In this document: positions 22,160 to 33,799 of the stretch, one piece after another | How the letters are laid out: every line of letters begins with the position of its first letter | Numbering within the stretch: the first letter of the stretch is position 1 | Notes under the pieces: generated by a model | What the model was told of the DNA's origin: nothing | The model's database searches: none | Seen by the model: the letters and a program-made list of their open reading frames with translations, nothing else | NCBI RefSeq assembly: GCF_028640845.1 | Contig: NC_080543.1 | Location: 14,603,858-14,667,857 of the forward strand | Length of the DNA stretch: 64,000 nt | DNA from: Ahaetulla prasina | Lineage: Eukaryota > Chordata > Lepidosauria > Squamata > Colubridae | Direction: 5' to 3' | Translations under genes and position numbers: made by a program

Positions 22160-22335
22160 AACCATAACATAAATGTGAGAAATGTCTATGGAGATTCTCA
22201 GTTATCCAGGTCATAGTTGTCCCAAGGTGCTTTTTCAAGAGACAACTTGAAGAGACTTTCTGGTTTTTCTTTGAAGACGTTTCGCTTCTCACCCAAGAAG
22301 CTTCTGAAGAAGTAAAAGAAGAACCATTAAAAAAT
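22160..22335 (-). mobile_element. Penelope-like element 3'-end fragment
   Basis: The minus strand reads AAGCTTCTTGGGTGAGAAGC, GAAACGTCTTCAAAGAAAAA and GTTGTCTCTTGAAAAAGC, a terminal sequence I recognise from vertebrate Penelope-like elements. No reverse-transcriptase part remains. Assignment is from memory. Confidence 0.5.
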
Positions 22336-22363
22336 ACCATTGGAATGAACTTGAGAGCAGATT

Positions 22364-22676
22364 CTAGGGGGCGGTGCTCATCTCTGTTTCAAAGCTGAAG
22401 AACCAGGGTTATCCAAAGACATCTCTGTGGTCATGTGGCCTGCATGACTTAACGCCAAAGGCGCACGGAATACTGTTACCTTCCCCCCAAAGGTGGTCCC
22501 TATTTTTCTACTTGCATTTTTTACATGCTTTTGAACTGCTAGATTGGCAGAAGCTGGGACAAGTAACGGGAGCTCACCCCGTTACGGGACACTAGGGATT
22601 CGAACCGCTGAACTGCCGACCTTTCGATCGAGAAGCTCAGCATCTTAGCCACTGAGCTACCGCGTCCTTTTTATGA
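22364..22676 (-). mobile_element. tRNA-derived SINE with Bov-B-like tail, lacking the tail
   Basis: The minus-strand head is GACGCGGTAGCTCAGTGGC, and the B box GCGGTTCGAATCCC is intact. The copy ends abruptly at CTAGGGGGCGG, missing the terminal 50 bp with the CCTTTA repeat. Confidence 0.82.
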
Positions 22677-23595
22677 ATTGACCTAGCTATCTCTTTATCT
22701 CTTAAGTGTGGACATCTGCTGTGGGCTATTCAGGATGGTGGTGGCTATTATGAGCGAGTCTGTTTTATGCCTAAAAACACATTTCTCAATTACTCATCCA
22801 CAGAAATATAATATTCTGCCTTTTTAATACTTCCTAGAATATTTCGTTTTCCTAGGAGAGGAACGGGTGCTAACTTCCTACAGAACGTACATCATTGAGT
22901 AGCTTGTTCTCCTTTAATATTAGGTATTTAAAATTTGGTCATATTAGGAATCCATATGTATTTGTGTATATATAGCAAAAGGGAAAAAAAAGTGGGTTTT
23001 TTTTTCCCAGGGTCTCTCCCCTCCCCCTGGGAAAAATAATTTTACAATCCTTAAAATGATATATGATTTGAGTAAAAAATGGTGATGAATGATACCCTAA
23101 ACTTCACCGTTCAGCCCTTTTTATAAAAGGGGTTTGGTAGGAAAGCGTATATAAATCTGTTTACAGTATCAGATCATTACAATTCTGGTATGCAGAGGTG
23201 GGGTTAAGTAGTACAACATTCAAATGCAAGGGCAAGGGAATATTTCTCCAATTGGGGGATACGGATACTTATTTTTATAGGTGCATTCTTTGCTGATGGT
23301 CAGGCGGCTTCTTCCTGTTGATTTTCAATCAATTTCTACGGTGTCTTAAAGCACTGGGAAGACAGCAATCATTTCATTGGCAGAAATATCATTTATTTAC
23401 TCTCTAAGGCGTAACAGATATTCCCCCTGCTTTTTGATTCCTGAAAACCAGAACTTTTTAATTGCTGCAACATGTTCATTTCCACACATTTTAATGCACA
23501 CATAATGCAAGCATCTGAGTGGACTGCATATGGAAGATATTGAGTTCTTTGGATGACATGCTCAGCTCTACATGCTAAAGCTTCCTTCGTGTAGT
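22677..23595. other. Intron, no gene seen
   Basis: Short inverted CCCAGGG patches near 23007-23030. Otherwise unremarkable AT-rich sequence. Confidence 0.45.
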
Positions 23596-24400
23596 TTATT
23601 TATTTATTTATTTATTTTATTAGATTTTTATACCGCCCTTCTCCCGAAAAACTCAGGGCAGTGTACAGCCAAATAAAATCCACAATATACACAATTAAAA
23701 CACGACTAAAACCAAACATATTTCAAGATGGCCAAAATTTAAAACAATTTAAAACCCTAAAATATGAATAACCCCAATAAAAATTTAATAAAACTTTTAA
23801 GCCAGTCCCGCTTGAATAAATAGGTGCTCACAGCGAAAAGTCCGAAGATCAGGCACTTGACGTAAACCAGGGGGAAGTTTGTTCCAAAGGGTAGGAGCTC
23901 CAACAGAGAAGGCCCTACCCCTGGGGGCCGCCAGCCGACATTGTTTGGCGGACGGCACCCTGAGAAGGCCCTCTCTGTGTGAGCGTACGGGTCGGTGGGA
24001 GGCATAAGGTAACAGCAGGTGGTCCCGTAAGTACCTGGGCCCTAAGCCATGGAGTGCTTTAAAGGTGGTAACCAGAATCTTAAAGCGCACCCGAAAGACC
24101 ACAGGGAGCCAGTGCAGACTGCGCAGGGGTGGTGTTACATGGGAGCAACGAGTTGCTCCCACTATTACCCGCGCAGCTGCATTCTGGACTAGCTGCAGCC
24201 TCCGGGTGCACTTCAAGGGCAGCCCCATGTAGAGAGCATTGCAATAATCCAAACGGGAAGTGACAAGAGCATGAGTGACCATGCATAAGGCATCCCGGTC
24301 AAGGAAGGGGCGCAACTGGCGAACCAAGCGTACTTGGTGAAAGGCCCTCTTGGAGACGGCCGCCAAATGATAGTTGTTTGTGTATTGAATCAAAAGAGCA
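23596..24400 (-). mobile_element. L2/CR1-superfamily LINE, 5'-truncated, with open RT remnant
   Basis: The minus strand holds 198 open codons (23797-24393) of polymerase thumb and C-terminus: LDYCNALYMGLPLKCTRRLQ, LVQNAAARVIVG, LRSLHWLPVVFRVRF, LWNKLPPGLRQVPDLRTFRC. The 3'UTR ends in a CCGCCCTTCTCC-type hairpin and a TTTA/AATA tail near 23600. The catalytic YADD region is absent. Confidence 0.9.
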
Positions 24401-24404
24401 ATAT

Positions 24405-24450
24405 TGTATTTATTTATTTATTTATTATTTATTTACTTATTTATATTTTA
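24405..24450. repeat. (TTTA)n-rich tract
   Basis: TTTA units with TATT interruptions directly behind the truncated LINE; possibly the tail of another antisense LINE copy. Confidence 0.6.
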
Positions 24451-24647
24451 GAATTTTGGAACTGCTACTCTGCCTCACAATATCCCCCCACTCCCCGAGG
24501 TGAAACAAGCAAAAAACCACCCCCACTTCCTGGCCTTCCAGAAAGGTGTGAGAACATGGCTCTGCTGACTCACAGAGAAGCCTGCACCTTGATCAAGACA
24601 CCTTGAAGTCTCCCTAGTGCATTTTTAATTTTAATTACAGGTAGTCT

Positions 24648-25074
24648 CGACAACTGAGCCCAAAATTTATGTTGCCAGACAAGATATTTGTTAAGTGAGG
24701 TTTACCCCATTTTACGACCTTTCTGTTAACCTGGTTGTTAAGTGAATCACTGCCATTATTAAATTAGCAACGTGGTCGTTGAGTGAATCTGGTTTCCCCA
24801 CTGACTTTGCTTGTCAGAAAGTCGGTGATCTCATGACCCCAGGATACTGGCACCGTCGTAAATATGAAACGGTTGCCAATCATTTTAATTTTGATCACAT
24901 GACCCTGGGATATTGGCACCATTGTAAATATGAATCGGTTGCCAAACGTCTGAATTTTGATCACATGAGCATGGAGATGCTGCAGCCTTCATAAGTGAAA
25001 AACAGTCATAAGTCACTTTTTTCAGTGCTGTTTGAACGGTCACTAAATGAACTGTTATAAGTGTAGGAACACCT
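24648..25074. mobile_element. TA-flanked MITE (CAGGTAG family) with internal 66-bp duplication
   Basis: Ends CAGGTAGTCTCGACAACTG and TGTAGGAACACCTG, flanked by TA at 24646-24647 and 25075-25076. A segment starting CATGACCC is duplicated at 24832 and 24898, 66 bp apart. Confidence 0.83.
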
Positions 25075-25076
25075 GT

Positions 25077-25990
25077 ATTCTATTCTTGTTTTAATTACCT
25101 CCTAATATATAACTTTTGTCAATCAGTTTCATTTATAGATAACTTTTTATCTATAGCTTTTATGTTTTAATATCTTATTCCTAAACCTCCCAGAATCTCT
25201 CTCTGAGGGAAATTGACAGCTCCTAAATGTGATCCATAAATAAAATAATGTACCTGCGGAACTGGGCTACAGATACTTAAGTGTGCTCATTCTCCACATA
25301 CAGACTGAAGATTTCTATAACAAAAGTGTCCAAAAGTAGACCAAAGGGACCACAAATGATAAAATAAGTGTTGTGCCATTGCGGTGCACATACAAAATGC
25401 AATGGTCATTCCATCAGTTTGAAAAACCGTGAGCTGCTAGGCGAGATACCTCTGGGCTGTAATGTTATAATACCCACTCTCATTTCACACAGCACTACGG
25501 TTTTCCATGTCATGTTAAAACCAGCAATTCAAGACTTGTAATGGGATGAAGAAAATTGATTCATTCTTTGTATGACCAGAAGATTGTTCCAATATTTGCC
25601 AGGTGAGCGGGAGATGCGTGTTTCGAATCATATAGTGGCTGACAGCCCATTATTTTTCTTTCTTTCCTTTTTTTTTTTTTTGACTCTACCTATCACTCTG
25701 CCAAGTGAATGTCTGTTTGTTTAAAAAGGCAGATCAAACAAAGTTCTCCGTTTGTTAGCTGGTAGGTTTCTTCTTTCTTTTTTTAAGGATTTCTTTTTTA
25801 AAATAAAAATAAAAATCCAGAATGAATGTGAGAACCTTATGACAATGGCTTGATATAAAAAAAAACTAGAAGAACTAATTTCAACCAATTTAATTTGGTT
25901 ATCCTCAGTGAAACAGACTACTTATTTTTTTAAATACAGATAAATGTTAGTCAAGGAAGACTAGATATAAGGGAAGTTTCCACATTATTG
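25077..25990. other. Intron, no gene seen
   Basis: AT-rich sequence with a T-run at 25665-25681. Confidence 0.45.
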
Positions 25991-25994
25991 TCAA

Positions 25995-26165
25995 ATTGGG
26001 TCTAATGGTTAAACAAACTACCCAAGAAAGTAGTTAGTGACTTTCGAGCCAGTCGTTCTCCCTCAGGCTAACCAACCTCACAGAGTTGTTGTGCGGAAAT
26101 TGTAGGAGAAAGGAGTGTTAAATATATTCGCCGCCTTGGTTTACTTATAAAAATAATAAAGGCAA
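25995..26165 (+). mobile_element. Degraded tRNA-derived SINE (same family as 4950)
   Basis: It keeps TCTAATGGTTAAACA, CCTCACAGAGTTGTTGTGCG, TATATTCGCCGCCTTGG and AATAATAAAGGC. The central 67-bp unit is largely missing. Confidence 0.6.
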
Positions 26166-26221
26166 GATAATCTAAAGATAATAAAGATAATCTAATCAAT
26201 TATCAAAAATAAGTTTGCTTT

Positions 26222-26428
26222 ATATTGATTTATATTGATATATTGATCATCAATTGTGTTGTAAATGTTGTACCTTGATGAACGTATCTTTTCTTTTATG
26301 TACACTGAGAGCATATGCACCAAGACAAATTCCTTGTGTGTCCAATCACACTTGGCCAATAAAATTCTATTCTATTCTATTCTATTCTATTCTATTCTAT
26401 TCTATTCTATTCTATTCTATTCTATTCT
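26222..26428 (+). mobile_element. LINE 3' end with long (TATTC)n tail
   Basis: 3'UTR of the 7678 family ending CACTTGGCCAATAAAATTC, followed by about 13 TATTC units (26363-26427). Confidence 0.88.
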
Positions 26429-26593
26429 TTGAACGCAGGGTGTCAGCCTAGATATGATATAGATTGGTATTTATAGCAATATGTTTTGTTTGGTTTAATT
26501 TTTTTTTCTTTTTGCATATTTAATTGTATTATCTAAACACAGTTTAAGAAAGGAAGCATAAAGGGGAGAAATTAGAATGTACAGAATGTATTA

Positions 26594-26951
26594 AAGGTAA
26601 AGGTAAAGGTTCCCCTCGCACATACGTGCTAGTCATTGCCAACTCTAGGGGGCGGTGCTCATCTCCGTTTCAAAGCTGAAGAGCCAGCGCTGTCCGAAGA
26701 CGTCTCCGTGGTCATGTGGCTGGCATGACTCAACGCCAAAGGCGCACGGAATGCTGTTCCTTTCCCACCAAAGGTGGTCCCTATTTTTTCTACTTGCATT
26801 TTTACGTGCTTTTGAAACTGCTAGGTTGGCAGAAGCTGGGACAAGTAACGGGAGCTCATCCCGTTACGGGACACTAGGGATTTGAACCGCTGAGCTGCCG
26901 ACCTTTCGATCGACAAGCTCAATGTCCTAGCCCCTGAGCCACAGCGTCCCA
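26594..26951 (-). mobile_element. tRNA-derived SINE with Bov-B-like tail, complete
   Basis: It is flanked by 14-bp duplications TACAGAATGTATTA (26580-26593 and 26952-26965). The minus-strand head has GGCTCAGGGGCTAGGA and GCGGTTCAAATCCC. It ends in GGTAAAGGTAAAGG, the complement of CCTTTA repeats. Confidence 0.92.
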
Positions 26952-27008
26952 TACAGAATGTATTAGGAATGTACAATATGTAAATAATAAATATATAAGA
27001 ATCTAGAA

Positions 27009-27365
27009 GAGGGACACGGTGACTTAGTGGGTAAGACGCCGAGTGTCTATCAAAAGGTCAGCAGTTCAGCGGTTCCAATCCCTAGTGCCACGTAAGGGGG
27101 TGAGCTCCCGTTACTTGTCCCAGCTTCTGCTAACCTAGCAGTTCGTAAGCACGTAAAAAATGCAAGTAGAAAAATAGGGACCACCTTTGGTGGGAAAGGA
27201 ACAGCGTTCCGTGCGCCTTTGGCGTTGAGTCATGCCGGCCACATGACCATGGAGACATTTTCAGACAGCGCTGGCTCTTCGGTTTTGAAACAAAGATGAG
27301 CATCACCCCCTAGAGTCGGGAACGACTAGCACGTAAGAGCAAGGGGAACCTTTACCTTTGTCTTT
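27009..27365 (+). mobile_element. tRNA-derived SINE with Bov-B-like tail, complete, convergent to its neighbour
   Basis: 13-bp duplications TAAGAATCTAGAA lie at 26996-27008 and 27366-27378. Head GGTGACTTAGTGGGTAAGAC, tail CTAGAGTCGGGAACGACTAG then CCTTTACCTTTG. It is only about 57 bp from the opposite-strand copy at 26594-26951. Confidence 0.92.
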
Positions 27366-27462
27366 TAAGAATCTAGAAAAGTAAAGCTATTAATACTAGA
27401 TAATTTAATGTAAATAAAGAAAAAGGGGATAAGAAAGAAAATACAATAAGAAATGTGGATGG

Positions 27463-27463
<1 letters not shown>

Positions 27464-27527
<64 letters not shown>
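27464..27527. repeat. (GATA)n microsatellite
   Basis: About 16 uninterrupted GATA units, a motif common in snake genomes. Confidence 0.95.
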
Positions 27528-27937
27528 TCAGAATAGTTTGCCGTATTGTAATTCAACATTATTTGGTGTTATCTGTGCTTTCTGGAATTTCTGGGAATTG
27601 CAGTCCCAAAACACCTAAAAGATGCATTTCGTGAAAACTCTGGGTTGCCTCAATCCCTCACAAGAAATATGTTTTGGGAAGTGGATCACTTACATGGTTT
27701 GTTATCTGTGTCTGATATGGCTTCAGTCTATTCGCTAGGCATTTATAAGGCACACTTTTTTTCTCCCCCACATTAGCCTTTTTTTCCTGGAATTAACTTA
27801 TCAGTTGGGGCTATGTAATATAAAAAGGTCACGCTCTTTCTGTTTATAAAATTATTTGGCATCCCTAGGCATGTGTTACACCTCTTGGAAAATTATGTTA
27901 TCTTTCCGCAGAAGGTAATTCAGTGGTACCTAGAGCA
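27528..27937. other. Intron, no gene seen
   Basis: A short fragment near 27580-27620 (TTCTGGGAATTGCAGTCCC) resembles the hairpin MITE family at 35816. The rest is unassigned. Confidence 0.4.
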
Positions 27938-27945
27938 GGGATGTC

Positions 27946-28388
27946 AAACAGGGGTGGTATTCACTTACGTTTCCTACTGGTTCGTAAATGTGAGCATGGG
28001 CCCACCCATAATTTCCGCTACCGGTTCAGGCGAACTGGTCTGAACCGGCTGAATACCACCTCTGGTGTCAAACTCAAGGCTGGATCCCTCCCGCGGGGTA
28101 CTTAGATCTGGCCCACAGGGCTGGCCTGGAAACAGCAAGGGACCGGCCCGTGGTGCCTCTGCCAGAGAAAACGGCGGTCCATTTTCACTGGCAGAGGGTT
28201 GCAGGAAGCCATGGCAGCTGAAAACAGAGCTCGGGAGCCCGTTTTTGCTGGCAGAGCCCTCGGGTCACCATAGGCACCCCCAACACAAGTATGTTGAGCC
28301 ACATCCACCATGGCCACGCCCACCAATCCCCTCCCCCCCAAATGCAACCCTGATGCGTCCCTCAGAGAAATCAAGTTTGACACCCCTG
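27946..28388. mobile_element. hAT element (GTCAAAC family) split by another hAT MITE
   Basis: Outer ends CAGGGATGTCAAA and CAAGTTTGACACCCCTG. Flanks ACCTAGAG (27938-27945) and ACCTAGAT (28389-28396), 7 of 8. The second MITE entered only 13 bp from the left end. Confidence 0.85.
27959..28074. mobile_element. hAT MITE nested in a hAT element
   Basis: Ends CAGGGGTGGTATTCACTTAC and GCTGAATACCACCTCTG. Flanks ATGTCAAA (27951-27958) and GTGTCAAA (28075-28082), 7 of 8, both derived from the outer element. Confidence 0.88.
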
Positions 28389-29330
28389 ACCTAGATACAT
28401 GGAGAAAAAAGTTTACCAGGCTTCTTGGTAGCTGCCAAAATGAAAAGTGATTCATTTCTAGAAACCGTTCTTGCAGACTTTTATTTAACAAGATTTATTG
28501 AGATGAAAAGCTCACTTGTTTCATCTTGCTTCATTCCAAGTTTCTGGAAACTTTCAGCCATGGAACAAGGTTCAGTTTATGTCCTGAATGTACTTACTTT
28601 CATTCACATGAAACAGGGCAGAGATTTTCTGATTTTCTCTCTAACAATTTTCCTATAACCTGGCAAAACGGCAACACTTTTTAGTTGGAAATGGAAAGGT
28701 GGCAGCATGCTGCTTAACAACTGTCTCGCTTAGGATCAGAAATTTTGGGCTCAACTGTGATCATAAGTAGAAGCAAGAGTAACTTTAGTGTTATTTTCTC
28801 TTCGCAGAGTAGGGAGATGAACCTTTAGCCAGAGTATTCCTTTTTTTTTCTGGCAAGCGAATGAGAAAATAATGAAGCTTTCAAATATGATTTATGGCAA
28901 TTTAGGGCAGCAAAAGACAGAAAATAATAAAGTCAAACTGGGCACTTTCTTTCTCCTCTTCGTGCAACTTTATTTCTACTTCATGCTCTCGGTAAAAATG
29001 CTAACGTTTCTTCTCAAGCATTTTACATTTCTTCTTAGAACGAACTGTTGTTGCAGGTCACTGGTCTAAGGGTCTTTTATTTAATCAAACCAACCAACTT
29101 AGAAATAAATACGGCTGAGTTCAGGGCAGTGTGAAAGAAATTGTAAATTAGCTTTTGTGCCGCTAAGACTTAATTTTGGCATTTGGTGAAGAGCTTTTGA
29201 CATCTGAATGGCGGTGGATAAATCAGAGTGTTTGTTTCTATTGTGAATTTAATTCCTAGGCATAGAATATATGGAGGACTTAACTGACCGTTAAACATTT
29301 ACCACTGAAAATTCTGCAAGTTCAGAAAAA
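28389..29330. other. Intron, no gene seen
   Basis: Includes a small CAGGTAG-family MITE remnant near 28709-28770 (GGATCAGAAATTTTGGGCTC). No exon. Confidence 0.45.
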
Positions 29331-29338
29331 CCCTAAGT

Positions 29339-29452
29339 CAGGGCTGGCAAACTTGCGTCATCACGGCATCGTCACGTGACATATTGTGACTTTTCCCCCC
29401 TTGCTAAACCAGGCATGGGCGTGGCCAGTGGGCCGCCAGTTTGACAGTCCTG
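29339..29452. mobile_element. 114-bp hAT MITE (GTCAAAC family)
   Basis: Ends CAGGGCTGGCAAACTTGCG and CCAGTTTGACAGTCCTG. Perfect 8-bp duplications CCCTAAGT lie at 29331-29338 and 29453-29460. Confidence 0.9.
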
Positions 29453-29460
29453 CCCTAAGT

Positions 29461-29910
29461 ATTGAGGAAGAGAGAATGGCTGGCTATGCCCTTGTACAGG
29501 AACGAGCTACACTGCAATATTTTGTTGCAGATTTCACACTTACTCTTCAGTGACAGATGCACAAATGAATTTAGGTGGAAGACCTGAGTAGAATTCTCTA
29601 AATTGTACTCTTCCTTCTCCATTCCTATTCAACCTTTCCTTAAATTGCCCTATAGAAAGGATCACAGGATTTTGCAAAATGCCCCAAACTAAAGTTCTGT
29701 ACATAAAAATCGGTTATCCTGAATACTTGGAATGTCCAATTGTGGTTTTCTTTGTCTTTTTTTTTCTTTTCTTCTCCCTTTCTACCTGACATTTCCATGT
29801 TCTTTTTTGTAAAGTTAACGTAGATTTTTTGGGATGGAGCTGTAGGAACTAATTCCTGATATAAAATGGGGTGTAATCTAAGCAGCTACATTAGAGTAAA
29901 TCTAAAAAAT
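29461..29910. other. Intron, no gene seen
   Basis: Ordinary AT-rich sequence. Confidence 0.45.
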
Positions 29911-30046
29911 ACCTTCCTTCCTTCCTTCCTTCCTTCCTTCCTTCCTTCCTTCTTTCCTTCCTTCCTTCCTTCCTTCCTTCCTTCCTTCCTTCCTTCCTTC
30001 TTTCCTTCCTTCCTTCCTTCTTTCCTTCCTTCCTTTCTTCATTCAT
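29911..30046. repeat. (TTCC)n microsatellite
   Basis: About 34 TTCC units with four TTTC variants. Confidence 0.95.
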
Positions 30047-30469
30047 CTATCATATTGATATAGTCATTCAACTCACAATCAGGTGTGTTATACAGAGCAA
30101 CAGAGCTATCAAATTAAATGACCTTTTGTTTCTTTTAAAGCATTACTTCTGTCTTTTCAGTCCAAGCCAATCTATTAAATCCATGTTTGACATTTCATTT
30201 CTACAGCAACCTTATAGACGGGGAAACTATAAAACCACAACATTACAACATTTATGGCCTGCCTCACGCTAACATAATTCAGATATCATTTTTTTTTTTT
30301 AGCATAATATTTCAGTGCAAAACAAGAAAAGTGCTCAGCATCTTTGCACTCCTTTATTGGTCCTGTTTGTGACTTATATTAGGAATATCAAGGGTGCTGT
30401 CATAATTCTTGGGTTGCCACAATCTTCCAGAATGTCATGTGATAACTTTTTAAATGTCTTCTTCTAGGA
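30047..30469. other. Intron, no gene seen
   Basis: AT-rich with a T-run at 30290-30300. Confidence 0.45.
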
Positions 30470-30885
30470 CCATGTTGACGAACCTATGGAACGCGTGCCG
30501 GAAGCGGCACGCAGAATCATCCTGCGCGGGATGCGTAGCCTCACTGGCTCGTCTTCCGCGTTCCAGTGCACAAACGCATGCCGGTCAGTTGAGAGCGCTG
30601 AAACCGGGAAGAGCAGTGTTCTGTTGCGCATGTGCGCTCTGGCACCCAAACTTCTGGGTTTCTGTCAGGCGCATGCATGACAACCAGCTGTTTGTTGCAT
30701 GCTCCTCCGCACCAGAAACCGGAAGTTTGGGTGCCAGTGTGCGCATGCGTGACAGAACACTGCTCTTCCGGGTTTCCGCATGCGCAAAGGCCAGCAACCA
30801 GTCTAAGCAGGATGGTTTTGCTTGCCATATCCGGCATGCAGGTCGACACGTGGTGATGTAAAAGGTTAGCTATTACTATTCTCAG
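30470..30885. mobile_element. Non-autonomous hAT-like element, GC-rich
   Basis: TTGACGAACCTATGGAACGC at the left and AAAAGGTTAGCTATTACTA at the right resemble the termini of the 1772/6544 family. Interior inverted segments (CACCCAAACTTCTGGG and CCGGAAGTTTGGGTGCC) give several overlapping open frames that are not genes. The target duplication is poor. Confidence 0.6.
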
Positions 30886-31030
30886 CACCAACAAACTTAG
30901 CAGAACATGCAAGGCACAGACCTAAATGCTTGCCTGGCCTTCTGGAGAACAGCTGGTTCTATTTCCCCAGGATCCAGAAAGCTGCCTGCCATGCAATCCC
31001 AGGAAAAGATGTAGCTGCTTTAAAGAGCTG

Positions 31031-31277
31031 TTAGCTTCTGCCAACCTAGCAGTTCAAAAGCATGTAAAAAATGTAAGTAGAAAAATAGGGACCACCTTTG
31101 GTGGGAAGGGAACAGCGTTCCGTGCGCCTTTGAGGTTTAGTCATGCCGGCCACATGACCATGGAGACATCTTCGGACAGCACTGGCTCTTTGGCTTTGAA
31201 ATGGAGATGAGCATCGCCCCCTAGAGTCGGGAACAACTAGCACATATGTTCGAGGGGAACCTTTACCTTTACTTTAG
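31031..31277 (+). mobile_element. tRNA-derived SINE with Bov-B-like tail, head missing
   Basis: It begins in the body at AGCTTCTGCCAACCTAGCAG and runs through CACCTTTGGTGGGAAGGGAA to CTAGAGTCGGGAACAACTAG and a CCTTTACTTT end. Confidence 0.85.
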
Positions 31278-31538
31278 ACTAATGCTATGGTCACAGCTTC
31301 AACAAATGTGAAGCATTCTATAGCTGTATTCCCAATATGCATCTGTTTTTTGGCTTTCCTACCAGAAAATTGGGCTAGACAATTTGTCAACATTGAGGGA
31401 GGGCGGGAGGGAGTACGGACATAGCTCAGATATCCATATAATGTGGAGAAAATGTTACTAGCTATTTGAAGATCAGACCAAGTAGACAGAAACACAATAT
31501 TAGGAATTTTTAGAGAGGTTGCAGGTACTGTAGCTCAG

Positions 31539-31720
31539 GAGTCCCCAACCCCCAGACTGTGGCCCGGTATTGGGCCATGCAAGTGGTGGGCAAGTGTTCA
31601 TACAACTCCACTTCTGTGAGTGGCCGATACGCACACTCACACATGCAGCTTTATTTGAACAAGTTTTTTCTAGAGCACCCATTGCTAGGGCAAATGGAGC
31701 TCTGTGAGCACCCACTACTA
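31539..31720. mobile_element. Charlie-like hAT element fragment
   Basis: The left end CAGGAGTCCCCAACCCCCAG followed by GACTGTGGCCCGGTA is typical of vertebrate Charlie/hAT non-autonomous elements. The right terminus is lost at the SINE at 31724. Confidence 0.6.
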
Positions 31721-31723
31721 GTT

Positions 31724-32279
31724 TTTTTATTTATTTATTTACATTTATATCCCGCCCTTCTCCGAAGACTCAGGGCGGCTTACAGTGTATAAGGCAATAA
31801 GGCAATTTGGTTTACGCCAAATACCTGACCTTCGGACTTTCCGCCGCGAACTGAAGACACATCTTTTCATTCGCGCGGGGCTGGCTTAAATTGAATTTTA
31901 AATGTTTAAATTTATATTAATTTTAAATGGGGTTTTAGCGTTTGGTAAATTTTTTAAATTTTCAGGCCAATTTGAATAAGTTTTTTAAATTCCGTTTTAA
32001 TTGTATTTTGTATTGTTCATTTTATTCTGCCTGTACACCGCCCTGAGTCCTTCGGGAGAAGGGCGGTATAAAAATCAAATAAATAAATAAATAGTCTCAT
32101 TCTATTTGTATATTTACAAAGTCAACTTATTGCCCCCCCAACAATCTGGGTCCTCATTTTACCTACCTTATAAAGGATGGAAGGCTGAGTCAACCTCGGG
32201 CCGCGCTTGAACCTGCAGCAATTGCAGGCTGCTGTGTTCTAATAACAGGCTTCTTACAGCCTGAGCTATCACGGCCCTT
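31724..32279 (-). mobile_element. tRNA-derived SINE with L2-like tail, split by an L2-like LINE
   Basis: The minus-strand tail lies at 31724-31795 and the core plus head at 32095-32279 (ACAATCTGGGTCCTCATTTT, AAGGCTGAGTCAACC, B box complement TTGAACCTGCA). Together they equal the intact copy at 16493-16756. The insert is opposite in strand. Confidence 0.85.
31796..32094 (+). mobile_element. L2-like LINE 3' end inserted in a SINE
   Basis: It starts in the polymerase end (ACCTTCGGACTTTCCGCCGC) and ends CCGCCCTGAGTCCTTCGGGA, GAAGGGCGGTATAAAAATC and AAATAAATAAATA. Same family as 8953-9532. Confidence 0.88.
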
Positions 32280-32399
32280 AGTGCGAAACCTGCTGCTGTA
32301 GCTGGTAGGAGAGAGTAGATGTTATGGTGCCATGGTCTGTTTCAAATTGGAAAAAAAAAAGGTCGGGTGGAATATGGAATCTATAGTGCAGCAAGAAAA

Positions 32400-32760
32400 G
32401 GGACACAGATTTACTTTATTTTATTGTAATTCCCTGTTATAGGCAGTTTAATCAGGGGACTCAATTCAATGTACCGAAAATTAAAATACATCATAAAATA
32501 CATCGTAAAACCAACCAATCAGTACAACCAAAGCATGTCGGAAAATACAAGTCATAAAATAAATTGGTAAGCAGTCATTTACATGCTCCTCTAGCTCAGC
32601 GCCCACCAGAAGATGCAAACTTCTGAATTTTTTCCTAAAAGATAGCAGGACTAACTGGGCCGGGGCAGAGGGGCAAGTGCCGTTATAGGGCAAGGCTAGC
32701 TGAGAGAAAATGTACCTCTCGGGTCCATGAAATAGAATTGTTAAGTAGATGCGACCGAGA
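32400..32760 (-). other. Unassigned repeat-like intron
   Basis: A motif-poor stretch with ACATCATAAAATACATCGTAA. The minus strand shows short peptide segments that could be a decayed LINE end. Not assigned. Confidence 0.3.
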
Positions 32761-32802
32761 GCATGGCAATCCTGAAGAGCTTATGCTGTATACTTAGAGA
32801 TT

Positions 32803-33450
<648 letters not shown>

Positions 33451-33459
33451 TGCCAGTTA

Positions 33460-33660
33460 CTCTCAATGACTCTGGGTGGCTTACAAACAATAAAAACCCA
33501 AGATAAAAGAATTTTTTAAAAAAACTAATACCACCACCCCGGCAACAACACACAATCAAACAAGCCACTTGATGGCTCCATCTCACTCTGGGTTCCCCAG
33601 GCCCATTGAAGAACCAAGCCTTCAAGGCCTTACGAAAGACTGTCAAAGTGGAGGCCAGTC
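33460..33660 (-). mobile_element. Decayed L2-like LINE 3' end
   Basis: The minus strand ends in GCCACCCAGAGTCATTGAGA, a degenerate form of the CCGCCCTGAGTC signature. Further 5' is TTTCGTAAGGCCTTGAAGGC. The microsatellite array lies where its tail would be. Confidence 0.5.
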
Positions 33661-33799
33661 TAATCTCTATTCCAATCATGTTATGTTAATCGTAAACATC
33701 CATTGGCAGCGAAATATGTGCAGTCTTGTTTTTTCAAGTCACCGTTTTCACATAATGCATCCCTGAATTATAAATCCTACATTTACAACCATCTTCGTA

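Noticed and set aside
23797..24393. 198-codon ORF as a host gene
   Set aside because: The motifs are those of an L2-like LINE polymerase end, followed by the LINE tail.
30454..30912. Several overlapping ORFs on both strands in a GC-rich block
   Set aside because: The block is a hAT-like element with inverted internal segments; open frames on both strands follow from composition.
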